Assembly: GCA_027016965.1 (NCBI GenBank)
Contig: JALURI010000015.1
Span: forward strand, 1 to 18,169
Direction: 5' to 3'
Length of the DNA stretch: 18,169 nucleotides
Origin: Geoglobus sp.
Lineage (GTDB): Archaea; Halobacteriota; Archaeoglobi; Archaeoglobales; Archaeoglobaceae
Part shown: in pieces, positions 1 through 7,409 of the stretch
Numbering within the stretch: position 1 is the first letter of the stretch
How the letters are laid out: each line of letters starts with the position of its first letter
Made by a program: the position numbers and the translations under genes
Notes under the pieces: generated by a model
Database searches by the model: none
Told to the model about the DNA's origin: nothing
What the model saw: the letters and a program-made list of their open reading frames with translations, nothing else

Positions 1-488
1 CCAAAAATGAAATAATTGGAGTTGTTTTCTCAAAGCTGAATCCTGAAAGAGAGTGGACGTTTGCTGACATAGGAAGTGGAAGTGGCAGGGTTGCTGAATT
101 TTTTTCAAAGTATGTCAGAAAGGTCTATGCTGTTGAGAGAGACAGCATGTTAATCTCAAAACTTCACAACAAATTCAAAGGAACCAACATTGAGGTAGTT
201 TCAGAAGATGGATACGATTTTCTTCTCAGCAACAACCCTGACTGTGTCTTTTTTGGTGGAACTTTCGGAATTCTGGAAATGCTTGAAGTTTGCAGTGCGA
301 GAAGAGTTGCCATTAACTGTGCAAGGATGGATGTTGCCCTGAGTGTTGCAGAGAAGATGAGGGATCTTGGGATATTCAGGGAGATTGTTGCTGTGAACAT
401 ATCAAGGAGCTATGAGCTTGCAGGAGGAATTGCCTTTAAGGCATTGAATCCTGTTTTTGTGGTGGTTGGCGATGCTGATAGGGGTTAG
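1..488 (+). CDS. cbiT: Cobalt-precorrin-6B C15-methyltransferase (decarboxylating), 5' partial
   Basis: The reading frame is open from base 3 to the TAG at 486-488, so the gene begins upstream of the window and 161 codons are visible. The visible N-terminal part carries a SAM-binding motif I, DIGSGSGRVAEFF, followed by an acidic loop (AVERD), which is the class I Rossmann methyltransferase pattern of CbiT. In the anaerobic cobalamin pathway CbiT methylates C15 and removes the acetate carboxyl on ring C. The identity rests on this fold signature plus position at the head of a cbiL-F-G-H-C-D run; a generic methyltransferase would be hard to exclude on motif alone. The 3' end overlaps the presumed cbiL start by 17 nt. 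An ATG at 147 lies inside the fold, after motif I, and is not a real start. Confidence 0.85.
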   Translation, partial: KNEIIGVVFSKLNPEREWTFADIGSGSGRVAEFFSKYVRKVYAVERDSMLISKLHNKFKGTNIEVVSEDGYDFLLSNNPDCVFFGGTFGILEMLEVCSARRVAINCARMDVALSVAEKMRDLGIFREIVAVNISRSYELAGGIAFKALNPVFVVVGDADRG

Positions 489-1062
489 CCTTGGTCCGGG
501 AGATCCTGAACTCCTGACAATAAGGGGCAAAAGAGTTATAGAGGAATCGGATGAGGTTATTGTTCCTGGAAGACTGGCGGAAAGAATTGTCAGACATTTC
601 AGGGATGATGTGAGGGTTGTTGAGTTTCCAATGGGAAAGGCTGGTGGGGTTGTTGAAAACCTTTCTGAGGAGCTTGCAGAGAGGTGTATGAATGAGGACA
701 TTGCATTCTGTGTTCTTGGGGATGTTGCCTTTTTTTCAACGTTTCAGGATCTCGTAATAGCCATAAAACAGAAGAATCCTGATGTCGGTGTTGAAATGAT
801 TCCGGGAGTTCCAAGCTTCACAGCAGTTTTCTCAAAGCTGGGCATGTTTGTTGATGGCTCCATGAAAGTCAATTCTGCCCATGACAGGAAGGAAAAATTT
901 GAGGTGATTTTAAAGGCAACAAAACCATTGGAAATGGCTGATGATCTTAAAAACAGGGGTTACAGTGTTGTTCAGGTTGAAAGGATGTACATGGATGGAG
1001 AATTTGTCGGAGAGCCAAGGGAAAAAGCATCTTATTTCACAATTGTGGTGGGATGGAAATGA
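472..1062 (+). CDS. cbiL: Cobalt-factor II (precorrin-2) C20-methyltransferase
   Basis: A 196-residue tetrapyrrole methylase. The N-terminal glycine loop SLGPGDPELLT is the family signature, and the middle has VLGDVAFFSTFQDL, matching the GDP...YST segment that marks the CbiL/CobI branch, followed by EMIPGVPSFTAV, the conserved PGV-SF element. CbiL moves a methyl group from SAM to C20 of cobalt-sirohydrochlorin. The frame extends up to a TTG at 457, but ATG 472 gives the expected N-terminus (MLIGVSLGPGD) and sits a few bases behind a GGTGG, so I chose it. It overlaps cbiT by 17 nt. The protein is somewhat short for CbiL (usually about 210-240 residues), and the usual proline of the GDP motif is Val here. 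Assignment to CbiL rather than another ring methylase rests on the YST-like motif and on the other methylases being accounted for. Confidence 0.85.
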   Translation: MLIGVSLGPGDPELLTIRGKRVIEESDEVIVPGRLAERIVRHFRDDVRVVEFPMGKAGGVVENLSEELAERCMNEDIAFCVLGDVAFFSTFQDLVIAIKQKNPDVGVEMIPGVPSFTAVFSKLGMFVDGSMKVNSAHDRKEKFEVILKATKPLEMADDLKNRGYSVVQVERMYMDGEFVGEPREKASYFTIVVGWK

Positions 1063-1766
1063 AGGTCTATTTTGCCGGATTCGGGCCGGGTGATCCTGAT
1101 CTGCTAACATTAAAAGCTTACAAACTGCTAAAAAATGCAGATCTGATAATCTATCCCGGCTCACTTATTGAGGAAAGCTTTCTTGAGGAGTTCAGCGGAG
1201 AGAAGGTTAACAGTTTTGGAAAAAGTCTCGAAGAGATAGCTGACCTAATGGAGAAAGCAATCAAGGATGGAAAGCTTGTTGTCAGACTTCAGAGTGGAGA
1301 TCCGAGCATATATGGGGCAATAAACGAACAGATCCACGAGCTCAGGAGGAGGGGAATTGAGGTTGAGATCGTGCCCGGAGTCAGCAGCATATTTGCGTCA
1401 GCCTCAGCTCTGAAGGCTGAGCTAACCTCACCAGATGTTCCGAGTGTTGTGATAACAAGACCTGCAGGAAAGACCCTCGAGGAGGATGAAATTGAAGAAT
1501 TTGCAAGGACAAATTCAACACTTGTAATACTGCTGGGTGTGGATAAAATTAAAGATATTGCAGATAGAATTGGCAGAATAAGGGGATTTGATGAGCCTGC
1601 TTTTGTGGTGTATAGAGCAAGCAGAAAGAATGAAGTTGTAATTGAAGGAACTCTTGCCGATATAGCTGAGAAGGTTGAAAGAGCAAACATCAGAAGGACT
1701 GCCACGATCATAATTGGGAGAGCTATAAAATCTGCCGGGAGGTCGGTACTATACGCATCGCGGTAG
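1059..1766 (+). CDS. cbiF: Cobalt-precorrin-4 C11-methyltransferase
   Basis: A 235-residue tetrapyrrole methylase. The N-terminus KVYFAGFGPGDPDLLT and the following ADLIIYPGSLI are typical of CbiF/CobM, where a (Y)-x-GSL element follows the glycine loop. RLQSGDPSIYGAINEQ and EIVPGVSSIFASASAL are the substrate and SAM pocket elements. The enzyme methylates C11 of cobalt-precorrin-4. Two ATGs compete: 1053 and 1059. ATG 1059 overlaps the cbiL stop as ATGA and has GGTGG at a good distance, while 1053 directly abuts that sequence, so 1059 is preferred. The 3' end carries the ribosome binding site of cbiG and overlaps it by 16 nt if the ATA start is right. Confidence 0.93.
   Translation: MKVYFAGFGPGDPDLLTLKAYKLLKNADLIIYPGSLIEESFLEEFSGEKVNSFGKSLEEIADLMEKAIKDGKLVVRLQSGDPSIYGAINEQIHELRRRGIEVEIVPGVSSIFASASALKAELTSPDVPSVVITRPAGKTLEEDEIEEFARTNSTLVILLGVDKIKDIADRIGRIRGFDEPAFVVYRASRKNEVVIEGTLADIAEKVERANIRRTATIIIGRAIKSAGRSVLYASR
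1737..1743 (+). promoter_or_regulatory. Shine-Dalgarno site deciding the cbiG start
   Basis: GGGAGGT lies inside the 3' end of cbiF, 7 nt before an ATA codon at 1751. No ATG, GTG or TTG occurs in the cbiG frame between an in-frame TGA at 1676 and a TTG at 1802, and that TTG has no ribosome binding site nearby. The site therefore points to ATA 1751 as the initiation codon. Confidence 0.6.
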
Positions 1767-2446
1767 TTGGCTTTGAAAAGGATATTGAAAAGCTTGAAAA
1801 ATTGGCAGGTTTTCTGAAAGGAGAGGTTATCATCTACAGAAAGGATGTGTGGAGTAATCTTGCAGATTATGATGGAATTGTTGCTTTAACGGCATCCGGG
1901 ATTGTTGTGAGGGGTATATGCAGTATTCTGAAAAATAAATGGATTGATCCTGCTGTTGTGGTTGTTGATAGAGAAATGAGGTTTGCTGTTCCTATCACAG
2001 GCGGGCATCATGGTGGAAACGAGATAGCATTGAGGCTTGAGGAGCTCGGAATGAAGGCTGTTATAACCACAGCAATGGAGTTTGAAGATGGTCTCAGCGT
2101 TGGAGTTGGTTTCAGAAAGGATGTCACATCAGGAGAGATAGTAAATGCAATAGAAAAAGCTCTAAATGAGATTGGAGCATGTAAAGATGATGTGAGGGTG
2201 ATATCAACATGGGATGGGAAGAGAGGAAATGAGGAGATCGTGAAGGCTGCCGATCAGTTCAAAAGACCGCTGATGTTTCTGGGCAGGGATGAGATAAATC
2301 AGACTAAGGCGGAGTCGCCATCAAAGGCTGAGATGGTGGGATTGAAGAGTGTGAGTGAGGCATGCGCCCTTTACTTTTCGAGAAACAGGGAGCTTGTTTT
2401 GAGAAAGAAGGTTTACGGAGGCGTGACAGTTGCAATCGCAAGGTAA
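1751..2446 (+). CDS. cbiG: Cobalt-precorrin-5A hydrolase, probable ATA start
   Basis: A protein of about 231 residues that opens the delta-lactone of cobalt-precorrin-5A and releases acetaldehyde (role known for the family). Recognition: ALTASGIVVR, then VVVVDREMRFAVPITGGHHGGNE, the hallmark CbiG core, and a C-terminal domain starting VGVGFRKDVTSGEI and ending in a TVAIA element. The frame is open well upstream of the first ordinary start codon (TTG 1802). Translating from ATA 1751 gives (M)RIAVVGFEKDIEKLEKLAG, exactly the beta-strand and helix expected at a CbiG N-terminus, and GGGAGGT lies 7 nt upstream. Starting at TTG 1802 would remove the first strand. It overlaps cbiF by 16 nt and cbiH by 17 nt. 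A single G-to-A change in an ATG, or a sequencing error, would explain the situation equally well. Confidence 0.9.
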   Translation: MRIAVVGFEKDIEKLEKLAGFLKGEVIIYRKDVWSNLADYDGIVALTASGIVVRGICSILKNKWIDPAVVVVDREMRFAVPITGGHHGGNEIALRLEELGMKAVITTAMEFEDGLSVGVGFRKDVTSGEIVNAIEKALNEIGACKDDVRVISTWDGKRGNEEIVKAADQFKRPLMFLGRDEINQTKAESPSKAEMVGLKSVSEACALYFSRNRELVLRKKVYGGVTVAIAR

Positions 2447-3182
2447 GCTTTATGTGGTTGGAATCGGACCGGGATGCAGGGAGCTTCTGACACTGAAGGC
2501 AAAGAAGGTTCTTGAGAATTCTGATTATGTGATTGGTCATGGAAGATATCTGAATTTTATCAGAGATATTGCAAAAGGGGAAATCATAGAGAGCGGAATG
2601 GGGAGAGAGGTTGAGAGGGTGAAGATTGCCATTGAGCTTGCCCAGAAGGGCAATCTGGTCTGCTTGGTGAGCGGTGGGGACCCAAGCATATATGGACTTG
2701 CTCCCTTAGTTGCGGAGATGGTTTATAAGAGCGGAATTGACATTGACTTAGAGATCGTTCCGGGTGTTTCAGCACTGAATGCAGCATCTCCTTTATTTGG
2801 ATCTGCTTTAGCTGGAGATCATGCTGTCATAAGCCTGAGCGATCTCCTCACACCATGGGAAACTATTGAAAAAAGGCTGAGAAAAGCATTAGAAGGAGAT
2901 TTCGTTATCGCAATCTACAATCCATCCAGCAGAAAGAGAAAACCAAATCTTGAGAGGGTGGTTGAGATAATCAGAGAATACAGGGGGGACTGCTATGTTG
3001 GTGTTGCCAGGAACGTTTGCAGAGAAGGAGAGGAGATAAGGGTTATCAGGATAGATGATGTTTTGAGGCATGCAGACATGCACACCCTTCTGATAATTCC
3101 AGCCAATGAGACAGTTGTTGATGGTGATGTGATGATAACTCCAAGAGGCTATTCAAAAAAGTATGATCTGGAGGTGAGATGA
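2430..3182 (+). CDS. cbiH: Cobalt-factor III (precorrin-3B) C17-methyltransferase
   Basis: A 250-residue tetrapyrrole methylase that methylates C17 and drives ring contraction. Signatures: YVVGIGPGCRELLT near the N-terminus, NSDYVIGHGRYL (the CbiH/CobJ variant with G-x-x-x-Y after the loop), VSGGDPSIYGLAPLV, EIVPGVSALNAASPLFG, HAVISLSDLLTPW and FVIAIYNPSSRKR, all characteristic of CbiH. TTG 2430 is the natural start: GGAGG lies 8 nt upstream (2417-2421), and later in-frame candidates would cut into the first strand. The start lies inside cbiG (17 nt overlap), and the stop overlaps the cbiC start. Length is normal for a stand-alone CbiH without the ferredoxin-like extension. Confidence 0.93.
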   Translation: MQSQGKLYVVGIGPGCRELLTLKAKKVLENSDYVIGHGRYLNFIRDIAKGEIIESGMGREVERVKIAIELAQKGNLVCLVSGGDPSIYGLAPLVAEMVYKSGIDIDLEIVPGVSALNAASPLFGSALAGDHAVISLSDLLTPWETIEKRLRKALEGDFVIAIYNPSSRKRKPNLERVVEIIREYRGDCYVGVARNVCREGEEIRVIRIDDVLRHADMHTLLIIPANETVVDGDVMITPRGYSKKYDLEVR

Positions 3183-3775
3183 TGCAGGACATGGGAAATA
3201 TAACCCTTGATGCTGATGAAATTGTAAAAAAAAGCTACGAAATTGTCGGAAAAATTGTTCCAGGAAATACCCCTGAAAGTAAGGTTATCCAGAGGTGCAT
3301 AATTGCAACGGGCGATTTCGGGATAAGAGATCTTATTGTTTTTGAAGGGGATGCTGTAAAAAATGGAATAAACGCCATTCTGAGCAACTCGAATTTGATC
3401 TGTGACGTTAAGATGGTGTCTGCAGGGATAAACAGGAGAAAATTTGGTGGAGAAATTTTTGTTGCTGTTGAGCATGGAGATGATGAAAGGCTCACAAGGG
3501 CTATGAGCGGAATTTACAGCCTTGTAGACAGGATTGATGGTGGTATTGTTGCTGTTGGTAATGCACCCTCTGCACTTATAGCAGTATGCGATCTGATAAC
3601 CAGAGGGATAAAGCCAGAACTTATCATAGGTACACCTGTAGGCTTTGTAAATGCCACAGAATCAAAGGAGATGCTGAGAAAGCTTGATGTGCCATCAATA
3701 ACCACAGTTGGCACAAGAGGTGGTTCAACCCTTGCTGTTGCAATTTTCAACGCTCTTGTAAACCTTGCCCTATGA
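3179..3775 (+). CDS. cbiC: Cobalt-precorrin-8 methylmutase with the catalytic His replaced
   Basis: A 198-residue CbiC/CobH family protein, which moves the methyl group from C11 to C12 to give cobyrinate. Clear family elements are VSAGINRRKF, VAVGNAPSALIAV, ELIIGTPVGFVNATESKE and GTRGGSTLAVAIFNAL, in the right order and spacing. The N-terminal active-site element, R-x-x-H-A-x-G in CobH and relatives, reads QRCIIATGD here (residues 38-46), so Ile42 (ATT at 3302-3304) stands at the His position. That His is the proposed acid catalyst (His43 in Pseudomonas CobH). The rest shows no decay. Start: ATG 3179 overlaps the cbiH stop; ATG 3182 is as likely because GGAGGTGA at 3170-3177 lies closer to ideal spacing from it. 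ATGA overlap with cbiD at the 3' end. Confidence 0.92.
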   Translation: MMQDMGNITLDADEIVKKSYEIVGKIVPGNTPESKVIQRCIIATGDFGIRDLIVFEGDAVKNGINAILSNSNLICDVKMVSAGINRRKFGGEIFVAVEHGDDERLTRAMSGIYSLVDRIDGGIVAVGNAPSALIAVCDLITRGIKPELIIGTPVGFVNATESKEMLRKLDVPSITTVGTRGGSTLAVAIFNALVNLAL

Positions 3776-4695
3776 GAGATCCGATTGAGCATTACACCTA
3801 TCCCAGGGAATGGATTCAGAGAGAAGCTGATAGAACAGGTTTGAAAGAGGTCAGAAAGAGAATCGAGTCTGGACTTTTTATTCTTACTCATTCTGGATGG
3901 CTGAGAAGAGGGATAACAACAGGCACAACAGCCTCAGCCTCAGCTGTAGGGGCGACAGCATCTCTTTTTGAGGATGTGAAAAGCGTTGATGTGTGGACTC
4001 CATCTGGGATAGAGGTTGAAGTAGATGTAATTGCAGAAAACGGCTCTGCATCTGCTAAAAAATTCTCAGGGGATCATTCGTTTGATGTGACTGATGGCAT
4101 TGAATTGAGAGCTGAGGTCTCTAACAGACTTGAATTCGGACATGGGGTTGGAAGGCTGAACGAAATGCCATCTGTAAGCGGTTCTGCAATAGAACAGCTA
4201 TTGAAAAATCTGGAACGTGTCAGGAGAATGTATGGATATGACAGAGCAATAAAAATCTGGATTCCTGAGGGAAAAGAGATTTCTGAGAAAACAGGAAACA
4301 GAAGATTTGGAATTGAAGATGGAATATCAATTCTCGGCACAACGGGCTTTGTTGAGCCATGGTGTGATGAGCTTGTTGAAGCAAAGATCAGGATAGCCAG
4401 CCATTATGACAGGGTTGTTCTTACAACAGGGAGGAAAGGGTGGAGATGGGCTAAGGAGAATCTCCCGGATTTTCAGCCGGTGGTTATGGGAGTCCACTTT
4501 GACAGGGCTCTTGAGAGACTTCAGAACGAAGTCATAATTGCAGGACTGCCATCATTGCTGGTAAAGTGGGCTTTTCCTGAGCTGAGAGGAAATATTCTCG
4601 GGAAGGTAAATAACGAAGAATTCAGAGATGGTATACTGAGAAAGGCAAAAACGATAAACAGTGATGTAGTAGATGTGATTCTCTTAGATGGGTAA
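3772..4695 (+). CDS. cbiD: Cobalt-precorrin-5B C1-methyltransferase
   Basis: A 307-residue CbiD protein, the non-canonical methyltransferase that methylates C1. The conserved N-terminal block L-R-x-G-(Y/I)-T-T-G-T appears as LRRGITTGTTASASAVGA, with Thr where many CbiD proteins have Cys. The second signature is RRFGIEDGISILGTTGFVEPW, matching the GISILGTTGIVEP block. Further conserved parts are GHGVGRLN and a late VVMGVHFDRAL segment. The N-terminus has about 45 residues before the first block, somewhat long and archaeal in style. ATG 3772 overlaps the cbiC stop (ATGA). This is the last gene of the cobalamin run; 130 nt containing a promoter follow before psmB. Confidence 0.92.
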   Translation: MRDPIEHYTYPREWIQREADRTGLKEVRKRIESGLFILTHSGWLRRGITTGTTASASAVGATASLFEDVKSVDVWTPSGIEVEVDVIAENGSASAKKFSGDHSFDVTDGIELRAEVSNRLEFGHGVGRLNEMPSVSGSAIEQLLKNLERVRRMYGYDRAIKIWIPEGKEISEKTGNRRFGIEDGISILGTTGFVEPWCDELVEAKIRIASHYDRVVLTTGRKGWRWAKENLPDFQPVVMGVHFDRALERLQNEVIIAGLPSLLVKWAFPELRGNILGKVNNEEFRDGILRKAKTINSDVVDVILLDG

Positions 4696-4739
4696 AGGTT
4701 TGCTTTTCCATGGCAGTTTTGTTAAGCCAGTCTCATGAA

Positions 4740-4756
4740 CGAAAGGCTTAAAAACA
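4740..4756 (+). promoter_or_regulatory. BRE/TATA promoter of the psmB operon
   Basis: CGAAAGGCTTAAAAAC in the cbiD-psmB gap fits an archaeal BRE (CGAAA) plus TATA box. Transcription would begin near 4775-4780, leaving a leader of about 50 nt with a ribosome binding site (GGAG at 4817-4820) before psmB. A second AT-rich candidate, TTTATAGTTTAAA, lies at 4758-4770. It separates the proteasome operon from the cobalamin operon. Confidence 0.5.
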
Positions 4757-4825
4757 TTTTATAGTTTAAATTCAGTTCAGCCAGAAGGCTCTTCTACAAG
4801 AAAATCAAGAAAAGAAGGAGATGTT

Positions 4826-5473
4826 ATGATGCCAGAAATATTGCAGGACAAGGTGTATAAGGGAACGACAACGGTTGGAGTGGTGTGTAAAGACGGAGTG
4901 GTGCTTGCCACAGAAAAGAGAGCGACAATGGGATATCTCATTGCCAGCAGGAAGGCGAAGAAGATCTACAGAGTTTCGGACAGAATTGCAATGACAACTG
5001 CCGGAAGTGTTGGAGATGCTCAGTTTCTTGTCAGACTCATCAGGGTAGAAATGAATCTTTATGAAGTTCAGAAGGAAAAGAAACCCAATGTCAGAGCGGT
5101 TGCAACAATAATATCCAATCTTCTCAATTCAACCAGGTACTTCCCCTACTTAGTTCAGCTTCTGGTTGGAGGAGTTGATGAAAGAGGGGGGAGCATTTAC
5201 TCCATAGATCCCATAGGTGGTGCGATTCAGGAGTCAGATATTGTTGCAACTGGTTCAGGGTCTCCAATGGCTTACGGAGTTCTTGAAGATGCATACAGAT
5301 CTGATATAACTGTAGATCAGGGTGTTGAGCTCGCATTGAGGGCAGTTTATTCTGCAACAAGAAGGGACTCTGCAAGTGGTGACGGAATTGATGCTGTAAA
5401 GATAACTCAGGATGGTTATTTTGAGATACCGGAGGATGTAATAAGGGAAATAACATCAGAATTCAGGAAGTAA
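4826..5473 (+). CDS. psmB: Archaeal 20S proteasome beta subunit
   Basis: A 215-residue N-terminal nucleophile hydrolase precursor. The propeptide is 13 residues (MMPEILQDKVYKG, or 12 from ATG 4829), and cleavage after Gly exposes TTTVGVV with Thr1 as the catalytic nucleophile. In mature numbering, Glu17 (ATEKR) and Lys33 (KAKKIY) are in place, and SASGDGID near the C-terminus supplies the conserved Asp-Ser/Gly active-site part. The ring of beta subunits does the proteolysis inside the 20S core, with alpha subunits encoded elsewhere. GGAG at 4817-4820 is 5 nt from the first ATG and 8 nt from the second, so either could be used. An ATG at 4821 leads at once to a stop. The gene has its own promoter and is followed after 25 nt by the aCPSF1 gene. 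Confidence 0.97.
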   Translation: MMPEILQDKVYKGTTTVGVVCKDGVVLATEKRATMGYLIASRKAKKIYRVSDRIAMTTAGSVGDAQFLVRLIRVEMNLYEVQKEKKPNVRAVATIISNLLNSTRYFPYLVQLLVGGVDERGGSIYSIDPIGGAIQESDIVATGSGSPMAYGVLEDAYRSDITVDQGVELALRAVYSATRRDSASGDGIDAVKITQDGYFEIPEDVIREITSEFRK

Positions 5474-5498
5474 TATCCTTTTTTGAAGGTTGGAGGGT
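5474..5498 (+). terminator. T-tract between psmB and aCPSF1, possible partial terminator
   Basis: Right after the psmB stop the sequence TATCCTTTTTTG carries a run of six T. U-tracts of this kind are the core signal of archaeal termination. It could trim part of the psmB transcripts while the rest read through into the next gene. A run of six T can also occur by chance. Confidence 0.25.
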
Positions 5499-7409
5499 AT
5501 GTCAAGCAAGGAGTATATAAAACAGCTAAAGGAAAAAATTCTGGATCTGATTCCGAAGAATGTCAGAATCAGAAATATAGAGTTTGAGGGACCTCTTTTA
5601 GTTATCTACGTTGAGAACCCGCAGGAGTTTGCAGACAGTGGGGACATAATCAAGAAGCTCGCCAAAGATCTGAGAAAGAGGATAATTGTCAGACCTGATC
5701 CAAAAAGTCTGAAACCTCCGGAAGAAGCAAAGGAAATAATAAAACAGATAGTCCCAGAGGAGGCACAGATAACTGGATTTTTCTTTGATGAGGAGAACGG
5801 TGAGGTCATCATTGAAGCCGAGAAGCCGGGGATAGTCATTGGGAAGAATGGAATTACCCTCAGAGAGATAATGAAGGCTGTTGGATGGAGCCCAAGGCCG
5901 GTAAGAACTGCTCCAATCAAATCAAAAACCATAGAGAACGTCAGAAATTTTCTGATCAACTTTAAGGATGAAAGAAAAGAGATTCTGAAAAGAATTGGGG
6001 AAAAGATCCACAGAGGAGCAATATACGAGGATAAGTGGGTCAGGGTAACATTTCTTGGTGGTTCGAGAGAGGTTGGGAGAAGCTGTTATCTTCTGCAAAC
6101 ACCTGAGAGCAAGATTCTCATTGATTGCGGGGTCAATGCAGGAAACATACAGCAGTCTCCATATCTTTATGTTCCTGAATTACAGCCACTTGACAGCATA
6201 GATGCGGTTGTCATAACCCACGCACATCTCGATCACTGTGGGCTTCTGCCTGTGCTCTTCAAATACGAATATAGGGGCCCGGTTTATCTCACCCCACCTA
6301 CAAGGGATCTGATGGTCCTTCTGCAGATAGACTTCATCGAGGTTGCAGGAAGGGAGGGAAATCCGATTCCATACGAGTCCCAGCACATAAGGGAAGCTTT
6401 GAAGCACACGATAACCCTCGATTATGGAGTTGTGACTGACATATCTCCAGATGTCAGGCTCACATTCTACAACGCAGGCCACATTCTTGGTTCGGCTATA
6501 GCCCACTTCCACATTGGAGAGGGGCTTTACAACATCGCATTTACGGGAGACTTCAAGTTTGAAAAAACAAGGCTCTTTGACAGAGCCCAGACGAACTTTC
6601 CGAGGCTGGAAGGACTTGTGATCGAGGCAACATATGGAGGATCTGAAGATCATCAGCCATCGAGAAAAGAGGCTGAGGAGAAACTTCTTCAAATTATAAA
6701 AAACACAGTTGAAAGGGGAGGCAAGGTGCTAATTCCAACTTTCGCTGTTGGAAGGAGCCAGGAAGTTATGATCTCTATGGAAGAAGCAATAAGAAACAGG
6801 GAAATCGAGGAAATTCCGGTTTATCTTGATGGCATGATTTTCGAGGCTACTGCCATACACACAGCCTACCCCGAATACCTGAACTCCCATCTCAGGGATC
6901 TGATATTTCATCAGGGAATAAACCCGTTTATAAGTGACAGCTTCATCAGGATTGACTCGCCCAGCAAAAGGGAGGAGATCATAGAGGATTCATCTCCTGC
7001 TGTAATTCTCGCTACCTCTGGCATGCTTAACGGTGGTCCCGTTATGGAGTATTTCAGGGCTTTTGCCTGGGATGAGAAGAATACAATTGTATTTGTAGGG
7101 TATCAGGCTGAGGGCACCCTTGGCAGGAGGATTCAGAAGGGATGGAAGGAAGTCCCATTACCATCTGCTGGTGGAAAGAGGGATTTTATTGAGGTGAACA
7201 TGCAGGTCGAGACTGTCGATGGTTTTTCAGGTCATTCTGACAGAAGACAGCTCATGAATTATGTCAGGGCTCTGAAACAGAAGCCTGAGAAGATACTGAC
7301 CATCCATGGTGATGAGAGCAAGTGCATAGATCTTGCATCATCCATATACAAAACCTACAGGATTGAGACAAGAGCACCCATGAACCTCGAAACGGTGAGG
7401 TTCCTATGA
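5499..7409 (+). CDS. KH-domain beta-CASP ribonuclease aCPSF1/FttA, transcription termination factor
   Basis: A 636-residue archaeal CPSF73 homolog, matching the usual aCPSF1 length. Order: a KH-like domain (about 1-70), a second KH domain with the G-x-x-G loop IGKNG (114-118), then the metallo-beta-lactamase and beta-CASP domains. Zinc-site residues visible are H241, H243, D245 and H246 (HAHLDHCG), H328 (AGHILGS), D351 (FTGDFKFE) and H579 (GFSGHSD). VIEATYGG and ATSGMLNGGPV are typical beta-CASP elements. The family binds U-rich RNA, cleaves near the 3' end and triggers RNA polymerase release. The frame extends to TTG 5490; ATG 5499 gives the usual N-terminus and is preferred, although GGAGGG lies almost against it. 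Adjacent to psmB, and joined to mobB by an ATGA overlap. Confidence 0.96.
   Translation: MSSKEYIKQLKEKILDLIPKNVRIRNIEFEGPLLVIYVENPQEFADSGDIIKKLAKDLRKRIIVRPDPKSLKPPEEAKEIIKQIVPEEAQITGFFFDEENGEVIIEAEKPGIVIGKNGITLREIMKAVGWSPRPVRTAPIKSKTIENVRNFLINFKDERKEILKRIGEKIHRGAIYEDKWVRVTFLGGSREVGRSCYLLQTPESKILIDCGVNAGNIQQSPYLYVPELQPLDSIDAVVITHAHLDHCGLLPVLFKYEYRGPVYLTPPTRDLMVLLQIDFIEVAGREGNPIPYESQHIREALKHTITLDYGVVTDISPDVRLTFYNAGHILGSAIAHFHIGEGLYNIAFTGDFKFEKTRLFDRAQTNFPRLEGLVIEATYGGSEDHQPSRKEAEEKLLQIIKNTVERGGKVLIPTFAVGRSQEVMISMEEAIRNREIEEIPVYLDGMIFEATAIHTAYPEYLNSHLRDLIFHQGINPFISDSFIRIDSPSKREEIIEDSSPAVILATSGMLNGGPVMEYFRAFAWDEKNTIVFVGYQAEGTLGRRIQKGWKEVPLPSAGGKRDFIEVNMQVETVDGFSGHSDRRQLMNYVRALKQKPEKILTIHGDESKCIDLASSIYKTYRIETRAPMNLETVRFL

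Noticed and set aside
1679..1802. Frameshift or disruption of cbiG
   Set aside because: The frame is continuous from before the start to the stop and all expected blocks are present. Only the initiation codon is unusual.
6180..6692. Open frame of 170 codons on the minus strand
   Set aside because: It lies wholly inside the conserved metallo-beta-lactamase part of aCPSF1 on the other strand, has no ribosome binding site or family motif, and its composition is what a reverse shadow produces.
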